A DNA stretch of 64,000 nt. It comes from Patiria miniata. Lineage: Eukaryota; Echinodermata; Asteroidea; Valvatida; Asterinidae. Location: NCBI RefSeq assembly GCF_015706575.1, contig NW_024037076.1, forward strand, positions 1,550,001-1,614,000, in the 5' to 3' direction. The position numbers and the translations under genes were made by a program. The notes beneath the pieces were generated by a model that ran no database searches, was not told the DNA's origin, and was given only the letters and a program-made list of their open reading frames with translations. Position 1 is the stretch's first letter. Every line of letters starts with the position of its first letter. Below, piece by piece: positions 20,001 to 29,491 of this stretch.

Positions 20001-22497
20001 GATGTTTGTGATGGCTTATGATGCTTGTGATGACATGTATGGACTTGCGATGACTTGTGATGACTCCTTTACAACTCTTCTGATTGACGGCTGTTAATTT
20101 TAATTTTAATTTTTGTGTGTGTCAATTTGACTAATTTTGTAATAATTTCCTTTGTTTCCGCAGGATGACGAGTCCGTGCCAACAGACGTAAGGGACACCC
20201 CGGAGTATCAAGAATTGATCCAGCTGAAGCTGATGAAGCGAAGGAAAGTCCGACAACAGGTCAGTAGAATGTCTGGGATTGTCTGCGATTGTCTGGAATT
20301 TCTATGATTTAAACCAACATCCATGTAAAGAGTGCGGCTCAGATAAAGAAAATCTGGTGTTGTAGCTGAGTGATGGATCACAAGAACATCACAAGCCCGG
20401 TCACAAGCAAATCACAGATTGAGATGGACTTGTGATGGACTTGTGATGGACTTGTGATGGACTTATGACCGACTTGTGGTGGACTTGTGATGGTCTTGTG
20501 GTGGACTTGTGATGGACTTGTGATGGACTTGTGATGGACTTGAGATGGACTTGTGATGGACTTGTGATGGACTTGTGATGGACTTGTGACAAACTTGTGA
20601 TGGACTTGTGATGGGCTTGTGATGGACTTGTGATGGGCTTGTGATGGACTTGTGATGGACTTGCGATGGACTTGTGGTGGACTTGTGATGGACTTGTGAT
20701 GGACTTGTGATGGACTTGTGATGGACTTGTGATGGACTTGTGGTGGACTTGTGGTGGACTTGTGGTGGACTTGTGGTGGACTTGTGATGGACATGTGATG
20801 GACCTGTGATGGACCTGTGATGGACCTGTGATGGACTTGTGATGGACTTGTGATGGGCTTGTGGTGGACTTGTGATGGACTTGTGGTGGACTTGTGGTGG
20901 ACTTGTGGTGGACTTGTGATGGACATGTGATGGACCTGTGATGGACCTGTGATGGACCTGTGATGGACCTGTGATGGACTTGTGGTGGACTTGTGATGGA
21001 CTTGTGATGGACTTGTGACAGACTTGTGATGGACTTGTGGTGGCTTATGATCCATCACAATACCTGAACTGAAAGTTGCAGATTAGTGTTGGTTGTCAAC
21101 TGGTGTCGTCCAAATATAAAGATTGCAGAAATGTAATTTTGGAATAATTGCAACATGTAAACTTCCATCAAAAAGCTGTCAATAACTTGTTTTATCCTGT
21201 TTTAGGGTCATACTGGTTTTCGCTGTGACGGCTGTGACATGGAGCCCATCATTGGTGTGCGCTGGCACTGCACGGAGTGCCCTGAGCCTGTCTCTACAGA
21301 TCTCTGCCAAAACTGTGTCAACCGGTAAGAAACACCCCTCTCTCCCCCCCCCCCACCCCCCCCCCACCCCTCTCCCCCGCCCCTCCTCCAGTGTAAAAGG
21401 AACATTTTGGCAAAATTTTAAATCAAATTTTGACTTTTTCTCTGGCATTGTCGGTTTAGCAGGATTTGTTCCTCCAATGATAGGTTTTTGTGTTTTGTGA
21501 GTTACGCAAATGCAACCCAACCCTCCTGCTGTCTGAACAGTCACAGACAGTCAGAAAATCAATCCTCTTCCCCTGCCATGCCTTTTACACAGGCTAGTCA
21601 CCAACAGTCAGGTCATGTTTCTTGTAGGCACTGTGACTAGTCAAGTTTCGTCAGCAGACAAAAAGTAGGTAACTGGTAGGCACAGCTTGCTTATCAATCA
21701 CCTACAGTCAAAGCATGGCTGTATCAAGTTACATAAACAGCCAAAGTCATTCAATCTGCTTTATGCAGGCTGGGAGCTTTTAAGTTTGCGGACCAGTAAA
21801 TAAACTGCCATAGACCCCAGTGATAAAAATGCCAACTTCTGAAATTCAGGAAAAATACTCACAACTCTCAGAGGTGTTTGAGACACATGCCAAATTGTAG
21901 CTTATTTCATCACCTTTCATTTTCTGTTTAATTATTTGGGGTTGACAAATGACCTTTGGGAGAAAATGATCACCCCTAAAAGTAGTCCTGTAGCCCATCG
22001 CCAATTTGAAACATGATGCCTCGCTCCATTGCAAAATAGAGCCATTTTAGGGACCAATTTCATCCGAATTTCACAGATATACGAGCTCCAAGTCCTGTGC
22101 ATGTCTTCCATCCTTCTTTCTCACAAACCACCAAGTTCATGGCACATAAAATGTTCTAATACCAAAATAAATTGAGAGCATGCAATTTGGATTTGGCCAA
22201 CGAAGGCAATTTCAGGTTGATTTACTTGCCTGCAACCTGAACTGACGAAATCAGTCATGGAATGGCTTTGTCGGATTTGTCACCAATCGAGGTGATTTAT
22301 AAAATTTGAGTTTTCAATCATTGCCACCCCACAGCAACTTTAGCTCCAAGCATCATTCCAGCAGCCACCGGATGGAACCAGTTCACACCGGTTACAGCCA
22401 GAGCTATGTGGATGGGGACTACACCAGCTTTGAGCCCAGCTCTGGTGACTACAACTACCTAGACCCAAACTACAATCCAGTGCACGCCGCGACCTGA
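9188..22497 (+). CDS. ZZZ3: ZZZ3, ZZ-type zinc finger and SANT domain protein (ATAC complex subunit), complete
   Basis: Eleven coding exons join in phase: 9188-11013, 12620-12758, 14143-14305, 14581-14765, 15493-15570, 17035-17136, 18121-18222, 19353-19505, 20164-20259, 21206-21324 and 22335-22497, giving about 1041 residues (human about 903). Residues 1-609 are Ser/Arg/Lys-rich and disordered, with repeated RRSG/RRGLRSG motifs. Next come [20 protein letters not shown], a SANT/Myb region (about 772-865) with [23 protein letters not shown] and VASRVQKYF, an acidic stretch, and a ZZ finger (about 949-1010). In vertebrates the ZZ finger reads the histone H3 N-terminus within the ATAC acetyltransferase complex; the same role is inferred here. 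All splice sites are GT-AG. AATAAA at 22703 could be the polyadenylation signal. The longer size comes mostly from the first coding exon. Confidence 0.95.
11014..12619. repeat. ZZZ3 intron 1 with a nested long inverted repeat (11349-12011)
   Basis: The outer arm starts GGAAATAAATATGTGC and pairs with GCACATATTTATTCC. The main arms (11492-11727 and 11757-11990) start TTAAAGAGGTTGTGGAATGC and are nearly perfect. The left arm is interrupted at 11378-11496 by a smaller hairpin (TTTAAACAAGTAC ... GTACTTGTTTAAA), which looks like a later insertion. TTAA flanks the AGAGGTTGTGG arms, consistent with TTAA-targeting elements. The remaining 12012-12619 is unique AT-rich sequence with two ACGACNTTGTT repeats near 12500. 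Confidence 0.8.
12759..14142. repeat. ZZZ3 intron 2: (TGTC)n microsatellite and SINE tail fragment
   Basis: A TCTG/TGTC microsatellite lies at 13024-13085. At 13437-13510 there is a 3' SINE-like tail: TGTAAAGCGCTTTGAGGG, a TATATAAATGC motif and ATT repeats. The rest is AT-rich with no recognisable feature. Confidence 0.6.
14322..14580 (+). repeat. Tandem duplication (2 x ~130 bp) that copies the ZZZ3 exon 4 acceptor
   Basis: Unit 1 (14322-14451) and unit 2 (14452-14580) both begin GACTCCCTC(A/T)TGAATATTCATG and end AATAATGAATATTCAG. The end of unit 2 is the acceptor of exon 4. Unit 1 therefore carries a decoy copy of the same acceptor 130 bp upstream. The copies differ at about ten positions, so the duplication is not very recent. 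Confidence 0.85.
14581..14765 (+). CDS. ZZZ3: ZZZ3 exon 4 with a NAGNAG (CAGCAG) acceptor
   Basis: The acceptor context is ATTCAGCAG|CTGG. Use of the first CAG gives Ala-Ala-Gly-Cys, and use of the second drops one Ala; both keep the frame. The exon encodes a Ser/Thr/Pro-rich linker ([20 protein letters not shown] onward) between the conserved [10 protein letters not shown] region and the SANT region. Confidence 0.85.
14885..15420. mobile_element. TTAA-family-1 non-autonomous element (~535 bp)
   Basis: It starts AGGGAATATACAACATTTGC and ends GCAAATGTTGTATATTTCCTTTAA. It also carries the family markers CATGGCACCTGGTGTGCTGAC and CAGGGAACCAGACTAC. No coding capacity. Further copies in the window: 18271 (truncated), 31417 (truncated), 42000-42690 (split), 43785-44306 and 55471-55995. 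Confidence 0.8.
15493..18222 (+). CDS. ZZZ3: ZZZ3 SANT/Myb region, exons 5-7
   Basis: Exon 5 (15493-15570) ends NQLWTRDEQ. Exon 6 (17035-17136) reads [18 protein letters not shown], then [16 protein letters not shown]. Exon 7 (18121-18222) starts [16 protein letters not shown]. The conserved Trp residues, the ALGNRT turn and the [10 protein letters not shown] recognition helix match the Myb-like domain of ZZZ3. The exon junctions fall inside the domain and all are phase 0. Confidence 0.92.
15959..16835. mobile_element. TTAA-family-2 element interrupted by a tRNA-SINE
   Basis: The left end resembles the intact copy at 56295 (ATCATTTGT, TTTGAAGCAACTAAAG). The right end reads CAGTTACTTTTTGGGTAGCTGCAAATGATT ... 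CCCTTTAA. The SINE at 16034-16370 splits it between ATTTGAAGAAG and AACCTGATGAAG, which are contiguous in the other copy. The SINE is therefore the younger insertion. Confidence 0.75.
16034..16370 (+). mobile_element. tRNA-derived SINE (family B)
   Basis: The head has A box TGGCTTGTGCGTAAAGCGC and B box GGTTCGAATCC, the body contains TTTTTCTCCGGGCCCTCCGG, and the tail is ATTATTATTATAATTATTATT. The intact Pol III boxes and simple-repeat tail suggest a fairly young insertion. It lies in ZZZ3 intron 5. Confidence 0.8.
17403..17762. mobile_element. pogo-like MITE (~360 bp)
   Basis: The termini TACAGTGGAATGTTGCTATA and TGCTATAGCGACGTTCCACT form an inverted pair with TA at the outer edges, typical of pogo/Tc1-type elements. 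No coding capacity. It lies in ZZZ3 intron 6. Confidence 0.75.
17790..18090 (+). mobile_element. tRNA-derived SINE (family A)
   Basis: Head with GTGGTCCAATGGTTACGGTG and a decayed B box (AGGTTCAAGCC), body TTGGGCAAGACACTTTACTA and CTCCACCCAGGAGTATAAATG, then AAGCGCTTTGAGACC and an ATT-repeat tail. The tail ends about 30 bp before the ZZZ3 exon 7 acceptor, so the SINE may supply part of that intron's branch region. Confidence 0.85.
18271..19230. mobile_element. Truncated TTAA-family-1 copy followed by a GTCTCCGG foldback element
   Basis: 18271-18595 begins TTAAAGGGAATATACAATAT and follows family 1 but lacks the far end. From 18613 a second element begins AGGCCCCCAAAAAGTCTCCGG. It shares long stretches (TTTTAACGTGTTTTTAGATG, TTTAGTCGGGCACC) with the element at 61366-61756 in inverted order, and ends near TCGCCGCACCACTTTTGGGG. 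Both are in ZZZ3 intron 7. Confidence 0.6.
19353..20259 (+). CDS. ZZZ3: ZZZ3 exons 8 and 9 (acidic linker)
   Basis: Exon 8 (19353-19505) encodes [19 protein letters not shown], then [16 protein letters not shown] and seven consecutive Asp. Exon 9 (20164-20259) starts [20 protein letters not shown] and ends in basic MKRRKVRQQ. Both exons are phase 0. The PPVYM(A)DDD segment is conserved in vertebrate ZZZ3. Confidence 0.9.
19800..20060. repeat. Degenerate GACTTGTGATG minisatellite
   Basis: About 260 bp of diverged 11-12 bp units in ZZZ3 intron 8. It has the same core as the 20400-21050 array and the 3240-3620 array of the neighbouring gene. Confidence 0.85.
20378..21058. repeat. 12-bp minisatellite GATGGACTTGTG, about 52 copies
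   Basis: A highly regular array with variants GGTGGACTTGTG, GATGGACCTGTG and GATGGGCTTGTG that form blocks, which points to unequal exchange or replication slippage of multi-unit segments. It is edged by an inverted pair, GTGATGGATCACAAG and CTTATGATCCATCAC. The 12 bp period leaves one frame open on the minus strand, but that is not a gene. Confidence 0.95.
21206..22497 (+). CDS. ZZZ3: ZZZ3 C-terminal ZZ zinc finger, exons 10-11
   Basis: Exon 10 (21206-21324) encodes [20 protein letters not shown], then [17 protein letters not shown]. Exon 11 (22335-22497) supplies the His pair in [12 protein letters not shown] and ends NPVHAAT before TGA. CxxC, CxxC, CxxC and the His residues fit the two-zinc cross-brace of a ZZ domain. 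The domain is split between the two exons. Confidence 0.94.
21790..22010. repeat. Interspersed repeat, also present at 63790-64000
   Basis: ACCAGTAAATAAACTGCCATAG, TCAGGAAAAATACTCACAACTCT and CTTATTTCATCACCTTTCATT match the right edge of the window in the same orientation. It lies in ZZZ3 intron 10. The family is unknown to me. Confidence 0.7.
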
Positions 22498-23340
22498 CCA
22501 AACGGGGGCAGTATTACCATAATCACTGTAAAACTGTAATTTGTTGGGCTGTTATTTTTGTTATTTACTGGGGAATGTATATTTATCAATTGCAGGACTT
22601 GCTGAATTTTTTGCTAGACACATTTTGGGTTTACAATGAATGGATGAATGAAACATGAATTAAGAAACATGCATATATATGCATTAACAATTTGCATAAA
22701 TGAATAAAAGATCTGCATATATTCGGGATCCAGAACAAGACCAGCAGCCGATTTCACGAAACTTTACGCAATGGCGCAACTCTGCTTGCGCCACAATTTA
22801 TTGCATAAGCTGCGACTCGTTTCATGAAAGTCTTGAAGTGCATAAGTCTGTGACTTGCAGAATAAATGAATGTGTAATTTGCGCAATAAATTATGGCGTA
22901 ACTTGCGCAATCATTTTATGTGGCGTAAGTACAAATTCTATAATACAAGTGACAGAATGTTTAGAGTTGACTTAATACGATTCCAAAGAATGTTGGACAT
23001 TTTCAAAATGGTAGGCCGAGGTGATTTGACGATTGTTTCGTGAACAACTTCATACGCAAACAGCTGTCGGAAATGCTGTTATTATCCTCGTCCAAGATGT
23101 TTAGCTTATTTAAAAACATTACACAGCTACGCCAAGTTTCGTGAAATCGATCGTAAGTTTATTGCTTACGCTGCTTAGACTTTACACTGTACTTCAGGAT
23201 TCAGCTAGATAGTCTAGCGCCCTCTATTGAATTGTCTGCAAGTGACTATCCATTGTCTGAAGTGTTTCAATTTTATGTATTACTCCTAGGCTAATATTTG
23301 TTATGTGTTGTGCGGAAAAAACCCAGAGCAACTTGATTGA
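22498..23340. mobile_element. ZZZ3 3' region and a foldback MITE (22740-23170)
   Basis: AATAAA at 22703-22708 is a likely polyadenylation signal for ZZZ3. The following MITE has inverted ends GCCGATTTCACGAAACTTTACG and GCCAAGTTTCGTGAAATCGA, with GCGTAA/TTACGC-rich inner arms. No coding capacity. Confidence 0.6.
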
Positions 23341-23589
23341 ATAATTTAGCAATTTTGTTAACTGCTGTTTTTCTTTTCAAAAGAATTAAACATCAACATG
23401 AAATTACTCATGTATTTTAGCTTAGCCGAATCCCCATTAAAACAGAATGCTTGTATAGACCTTTTCTGATTGTACCAAAATTGTTTGTTGCAGTTATCCT
23501 TTTGACTGCATATTTGTCTAAATATCGAGTTTTTATGAATTCTACAGTACTTTAGGCATCTTTCCTGTATGTTTCCAGACATTGAATTT

Positions 23590-24200
23590 GTTGGTCAAAA
23601 TTGAAAAAAAAGGAAGGGGTTAGCCTTACATTTTAAATTAAATTTGGCAAGAAACTGACTTTTCTTAAAATAATGCAGAAATTCCTTTGAAGGTAAGAGG
23701 AGCATCAATCAGTTTTCAAACATCCATTATTTTGAAGATTCGGGGAAAAAACATGGAACTTAATTTTTTTTGGGGGGGGGGGAGAAAAAAATAACATTTT
23801 TGACTGATTTCACCCCAAATTTGTGTCGAAAGTTTCTTTAGAGAAGCCCATCTGTCTGTAAATCGAATTGACATATGTTCTAGGGTCCGTTGTGCATCTT
23901 TCCAGCAAGTTTGACGCAATTTGATTTTTAGCCATAATTTAAGAAAATCCAAGGGGTTAACCTTACATTTTTAATGAAATTTGGCCAAAAATTACTTTTC
24001 TCCGTACGATGCAAAAATTCAGTTGGAGGCAAGAGGAGCATTAATCAACAGTCAAGCACCCTATATTTGGCAGATTGGGCAAAAATTGTGAATTTTCTTG
24101 TAGAAACTATACTTTTGAGTGATTCACCCCAAATTTCCTGTAGGCATATCCTGCAAGTTTGAAGTAATTTCGTTTTGGGCCAAAATTGAAACAATTTCCT
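23590..24200. repeat. Two tandem ~330 bp units
   Basis: Each unit starts near AAGGGGTTA(G/A)CCTTACATTT and contains GCAAGAGGAGCATTAATCAAC-like and TTTCACCCCAAATTT motifs. A third, partial copy lies at 27240-27380, beyond the palindrome array, in the same orientation. No coding potential is visible. Confidence 0.7.
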
Positions 24201-24606
24201 ATAGAACATATACAACACCACACTCGATTTCCAGACAATAACTCAAGAAATACGTGTTGCATTAAATTTGTTTTTCAGTAAAAATAACATAAATGAAGCA
24301 ATGAAGTGTGTTGAGCTCTTAGAATATAAGACATAATTTTATGTCAAATTTCCTACAACAAAAAAGCACACTAGTGGTTTCAAGACAATAATTAAAAAAT
24401 ACTATTTGCATTAAATTGCTAATTCGTATATTAATCAAACGTGATATATAACATAAATCTCTTCAACATTGAGAGAAAGTTGAAATCTTTTTGCAATAAA
24501 AAAAAATATATAAACAGGACCATGTAATTATACTCAGAAAAACCTTCCTTACCAAAGTAAACTTAAATTTTATTTCAATAGAGGGCGCGCTATACAATAA
24601 CACTAG

Positions 24607-25848
24607 TACCGCTAGGGGCGACAATTATTGGTCGCCCCCAGCGGAGGCTACCGCTGGAGGCGACCAATAATTGTCGCCCCTAGCGGTATATCATACCGCT
24701 GGGGGAGACCAACACAGTCGCCCCTAGAGGTACGTACCGCTGGAGGCGACCAATAATTGTCGCCCGTAGCGGTATATCATACCGCTGGAGGCGACCAGTA
24801 ATTGTCGCCCCTAGAGGTACGCAATGTTGGGGGCGCTCAATAATTGTCGCCCCTAGCGGTAGGCGCTGGAGGCGACCAATAATTGTCGCCCCTAGCGGTA
24901 AATATACCGCGTGGGGCGACCAACACAGTCGCCCCTAGAGGTACGTACCGCTGGAGGCGACCAATAATTGTCGCCCGTAGCGGTATATCATACCGCTGGA
25001 GGCGACCAACACAGTCGCCCCTAGAGGGTACGTACCGCTGGAGGCGACCAATAATTGTCGCCCCTAGCGGTATATCATACCGATGGGGGCGACCAACACA
25101 GTCGCCCCTAGAGGTACGTACCGCTGGAGGCGACCAATAATTGTCGCCCGTAGCGGTATATCATACCGCTGGAGGCGACCAGTAATTGTCGCCCGTAGCG
25201 GTATATCATACCGCTGGAGGCGACCAGTAATTGTCGCCCCTAGAGGTACGCAACGTTGGGGGCGCTCAATAATTGTCGCCCCTAGCGGTAGGCGCTGGAG
25301 GCGACCAATAATTGTCGCCCCTAGCAGTATATCATACCGCTTGAGGCGACCAGTAATTGTCGCCCCTAGAGGTACGCAACGTTGGGGGCGCTCAATAATT
25401 GTCGCCCCTAGCGGTAGGCGCTGGAGGCGACCAATAATTGTCGCCCCTAGCGGTATATCGTACCGCTGGAGGCGACCAGTAATTGTCGCCCCTAGAGGTA
25501 CGCAACGTTGGGGGCGCTCAACAACGGTCGCCCGTAGCGGTATACGGCTGGAGGCGACCAATAATTGTCGCCCCTAGAGGTACGCACCGCTGGGGGCGAC
25601 CAATAATTGTCGCCCATAGCGGTACGCACCGCTGGAGGCGACCAATAATTGCCGCCCGTAGCGGTATATATACCGCTGGAGGCGACCAGTAATTGTCGCC
25701 CCTATAGGTTCGCAACGTTGGGGGCGCTCAATAATTGTCGCCCCTAGCGGTACGCGCGTTTCTGAATACCGCTGCGGGCGACCGTTGTTGAGCGCCCCCA
25801 ACGGTACATACCGCTACGGGCGACCGTTATTGTCGCCCCTAGAGGTAC
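24607..25848. repeat. Array of about 29 short palindromes (~42 bp period)
   Basis: Each unit is an imperfect hairpin of about 38 bp: arm ACCGCTGGAGGCGAC, an AT-rich core such as CAATAATT, then GTCGCCCCTAGCGGT. Units are joined by GTATATCATACC, GGTACGTACC or GGTACGCAACG, which are near-palindromic too. Core variants are CAATAATT, CAGTAATT, CTCAATAATT and CAACACA. A three-unit pattern (GCTGGAGG-CAGTAATT, GTTGGGGG-CTCAATAATT, GCTGGAGG-CAATAATT) recurs several times, giving higher-order periodicity. Both strands could extrude cruciforms. The flanks show no obvious terminal repeats. Confidence 0.95.
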
Positions 25849-26439
25849 ATCAATCATTCCTTGCTCTATGCATAAATGAATAACACAAAAATAAACTGGT
25901 CCAAAATTGTCATTTTCAATCAATTTTGTTATTTATACTGAAAAGCTCTTGTGAAACCAATCAACAATCAAAAGACTTGATATAAATGTATTATTACCAA
26001 ACAACCAGACTAAATTTCAACTCCATACATCAATTTATTCTGAAGTTATTTTTCCCATAAAAAAATACCTTTGCTCGCATTGTATTTTTCACGGTGAACG
26101 CACTGGATTGTTCGAGCTATAATATGTTTATTGTTTGAGAATTTCTCTCAACAATCAACAGACTCGTGTTATATATCATAACCAAACAACCAAAAAAACA
26201 GACTAAATTTCAACTCAATACATCATCATTTTTTGAAGTTATAGTTCGGAAAACCAAAATAAACTTTTGTTCAGACTTTTTTTGCGGTGAACACACTGGA
26301 CTTATGACAATATAAGAAGTATCCTGGTGTTCTTAAATTAAATTTAATATTCTTTCACGGTTCCTGACACTTTTCGAGTTTCTTTTGTCCAATTAGTATC
26401 ATGGCTAAATATTGGACGTAATTTCATTTCACTGCAATG

Positions 26440-27070
26440 TATTTCTCTCGAGGTTTCGCCGTTAACAATAAGTTCGTTTACATCGCGAATGGACAGGCGC
26501 GCGGTGAGCAGTGGTCCAAACAGATTATTTGCCTGACAAGGCTTTTGCGCAGAAACGACATATATAGTCCTTTGTGGACACGATCACTCAAAAATTAAAT
26601 GATGTATTGAATTGAATTCTGGCCAGATGATTTGTCATAAAAATTAGACAAACAAGACAGAGTAGTGAGACAAAATATTGTTTTTCTCTCCACCAGTAGT
26701 GTTTTGTGTCAACACGGAGGATAACTTGGCGATAGGCTGCAGTCACGGTCCAAACAAAAAATTTAGCCTCACTTTTGCACAGAAACGAGTCCAGGTAGAC
26801 ACGCTATCTCAAAAAGTAAGTAATGCATCGAATTGAATTGTGGCCAGATAATTGGTCATGAAAAATAGGCAAACAAGACAGAATATTGAGACAAAATATT
26901 GTTTTTCTCTCCACCAGTAGTGTTTTGTGTCAACACGGAGAATAACTTCGACTTGCGATATCTGTAGTCACAGTCCAAACAGAATACTTGCCTTACTTTT
27001 TGCACAGAAACGACATAGTGATCGTGGACACGCTCACTCCAAAAAAAAATGCCATTGAATTGAGTAGTCA
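26440..27070. repeat. Three tandem ~225-235 bp units
   Basis: Repeated segments include GGTCCAAACAGA, GCACAGAAACGAC, TGGCCAGATAATTGGTCATG, and CTCTCCACCAGTAGTGTTTT followed by GTGTCAACACGGAG. The last copy is cut short near 27060 and is followed by another partial copy of the 330 bp family. The stretch 25860-26440 between the arrays is AT-rich with weak internal repetition and no gene. Confidence 0.8.
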
Positions 27071-27379
27071 ATTTTCTTGGGAAAAAAAGTCTTTTTGAGG
27101 GATTTTACTGAAATTTGTCGACATTATTTTTTTCAGCAGCATATATTTGCTGAAATCGACTTGGATTGTGTTCTAGGGTCCCTTACGCTTCTTTTCTGTG
27201 AGTTTAAAGCAATTTCAATATGTGGCCAAAATTGAAAAAGAGATTGCAAGGGGTTAGCCTTACATTTTTAATATTTGACCAAAAATCAACTTTTCTCCAC
27301 ACAATGCAGAAATGCCTTTGAAGGTAAGAGGAGCATCAAGCAATAGTCAAACACCCTTCTTTTCTGGGGGTGATTAAAG

Positions 27380-28140
27380 CAATTTCGTGTTTTTGCCAAA
27401 ATTGAACAAAATGCAAGATTTTTTTGCAAGTTCAAAGCAATTTCATATTTAATCACCTCAGGCAGTTTCAAGAAATAAAATATGCAAATTGCAGGTATGA
27501 ATATTCATTACTGAGACTAATGACTAATAAACAGGTCAAAGGTCACGGACTGCTGTTAAATATGTTACACAAGTATTTATTTGCTTACTATCAAGTTATG
27601 GCAAGTTATCATCGTTTAAAGTACAAATCTTAGTACAGATTCAACGATTGGAAAACAAAATTCATTTCTGATTTTACTTGTTTCTAGTTTCACCTAAACA
27701 TGTATTTATAACCACAGCATGAAAGAAATTGTTCGCATTATTTTCGCATAATTTTTTAAGTGTTTTTTAAATTGTCACAAGATGCTAGTTAACCTGCAGC
27801 TTTGGTTTAGATCAATCACATATCAGTATGCAAATCATATGCAAATCATCAACCATGTCACACAATGAGTTCTTGCAAAACAATCACTGTATTTATAGTA
27901 AGACGCCTGCAATAGCCATTTAGCTCCACCCCTTGGTGCTTTGACCAATCACAAGTGTCTGATAATGTCCATTGTGTACGCACAAATGTCGTTGAAGCTT
28001 GCATGTCTATATGTGTGTATGATGCACACCGCTGGAACATGCAAACAGTCATGTTTCTCTATACCCCAGAGGACAATGTTTTGTGTTTCCCTTTGTTCAT
28101 TATAGCACATAACCGTAATATAGCACATAACCGTAAGGCC
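27380..28140. other. Intergenic, no recognisable feature
   Basis: AT-rich sequence between ZZZ3 and RABGGTB. I see no coding exon, RNA gene or clear repeat in it. Confidence 0.45.
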
Positions 28141-28830
28141 AAAACATGTCAGTCTCTGGTCAGCGCGTGCGTTGATTTTAATCATGCGCGTCAATCTTTT
28201 TTTTTCCAAAATGTTCCACGGTAGCTCCAACAGCGCCCTCTATTGCTGCACCTCCTCAATTTTTTTTAAACAAAGAGCACCAAGGAATGGGGAATTGCAC
28301 CGAGGACAAATTATCAAGAGCACCAAGGCAAATTATGGAGGACACCAATGTACACGAGGACACCAAAAAAGCAAAATAGTACCCCACCTTTGTCTGTACA
28401 ATCCAAGCTTGAAGAAAAAAAAAGGGGGGGGGGGAAGCAGCATCCCCACGTCAATTCTGGAAGTTTGGTCTGACCAGAGACCGAATATTTTTGTTTTTTG
28501 CCTAATAAAGCACATAACTGTACTATAGCACATAACAGTACATAATCGAGGACCGTTTTCAACAAAAGACGCAACACCTAAAGACACAAACGATCTGTTG
28601 TTCACCATTTGTGTGTCGGTCTTCAGGGAGTAGACTATAGCACCAAAGATATCAAAAGAATAAAGTAGCTTTCTTCTGATATCTATGTGTAGCATTGGAG
28701 AGATGCACTGTGCAGTGGGCGGAGCCTAACAGTCTATACAATTGCACACATACACACCTGCAAGTGTCACTGTGCAGTGGGCGGAGCATAACAGTCTATA
28801 CAATTGCACACATACACACATGCAAATTTT
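28141..28830. repeat. Interspersed element pieces and a 62 bp tandem duplication
   Basis: 28141-28260 (GTCTCTGGTCAGCGCG, TTTTAATCATGCGCGTCAA, AGCGCCCTCTATTG) matches 59030-59143. An inverted partner, TCTGACCAGAGACCGA, lies near 28470. At 28707-28830 a 62 bp unit beginning ACTGTGCAGTGGGCGGAGC is repeated twice with three or so differences. Confidence 0.7.
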
Positions 28831-29072
28831 GTAACGATTTCTTAAATGTATACATCCATTATAATGTAAATTTGGACGAGTTACACATAAAGGGATCACT
28901 TTTTTCAAGTTTGAATTTTCAGCAAAGACAACAAATAGTTTTTGTTGAATTCAAAATGTCAGAAATAAAAGTATGAGTTTGTAACTTTTTTCAGCCAAAC
29001 GGTTTGGTATTAAAAGTAGAAAGGAATGAATTGTTTTCAATTTGAACAATTCACAATAAAATACGTTACCAA

Positions 29073-29392
29073 GAGTTTGCCATGGAGAGTCCATTTTTCA
29101 AGTTTATGGTCGACAAACATGGCCCATTTGAATAAGTGTCTGTAGACAACTTGAGCTAATTTGTTATAGATTGGGGCATAGCGTTCTGCCGCCTTACAAA
29201 AAAACACCATATTGTAATAAAGAAAAGAAAAAGGGCAAACATATACTCGAATCATACACCCAACTGACCGAAAAAAACTAACAATTTCAAGTGTCCTGCG
29301 CTGCAAATTTGTCGACCATCTCCCAAAATACGCTGGGAAAAAAATGAATGCTACGTGGCAAACTCTTGGTGGCGCAATGCATTGTGATATGC
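29073..29392. mobile_element. MITE, with an opposite-orientation copy at 60440-60760
   Basis: The ends GCCATGGAGAGTCCATTTTTC and GTGGCAAACTCTTGGTGGCGC, together with the inner GTCGACCATCTCCCAAAATAC, match the 60.4 kb copy (CTCCATGGCAAACTCTTGGT, GGGAGATGGTCGATAAATTC) read in reverse. It lies just downstream of the RABGGTB stop codon and may fall in the 3'UTR. Confidence 0.7.
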
Positions 29393-29491
29393 CTGAATTG
29401 AGGAAATATTAACATTTGATGTAAAACTTATTAACATCACAAAAAAACAGGGACTAAAATAGAAAATTTACACCGAATTGTTTTTGAGATT

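Noticed and set aside
20378-21058. A 226-codon open frame on the minus strand rich in HHKS/TSPSQV repeats
   Set aside because: The frame is open only because the minisatellite period is 12 bp. It has no splice context or conserved domain, and it lies in a ZZZ3 intron.
24883-25801. Long open frames on both strands with repeated RWRRP and GATI motifs
   Set aside because: They arise from the tandem palindrome array. Codons simply track the repeat unit.
24607-25848. CRISPR array
   Set aside because: Units are tandem palindromes without unique spacers, and the DNA is clearly animal.
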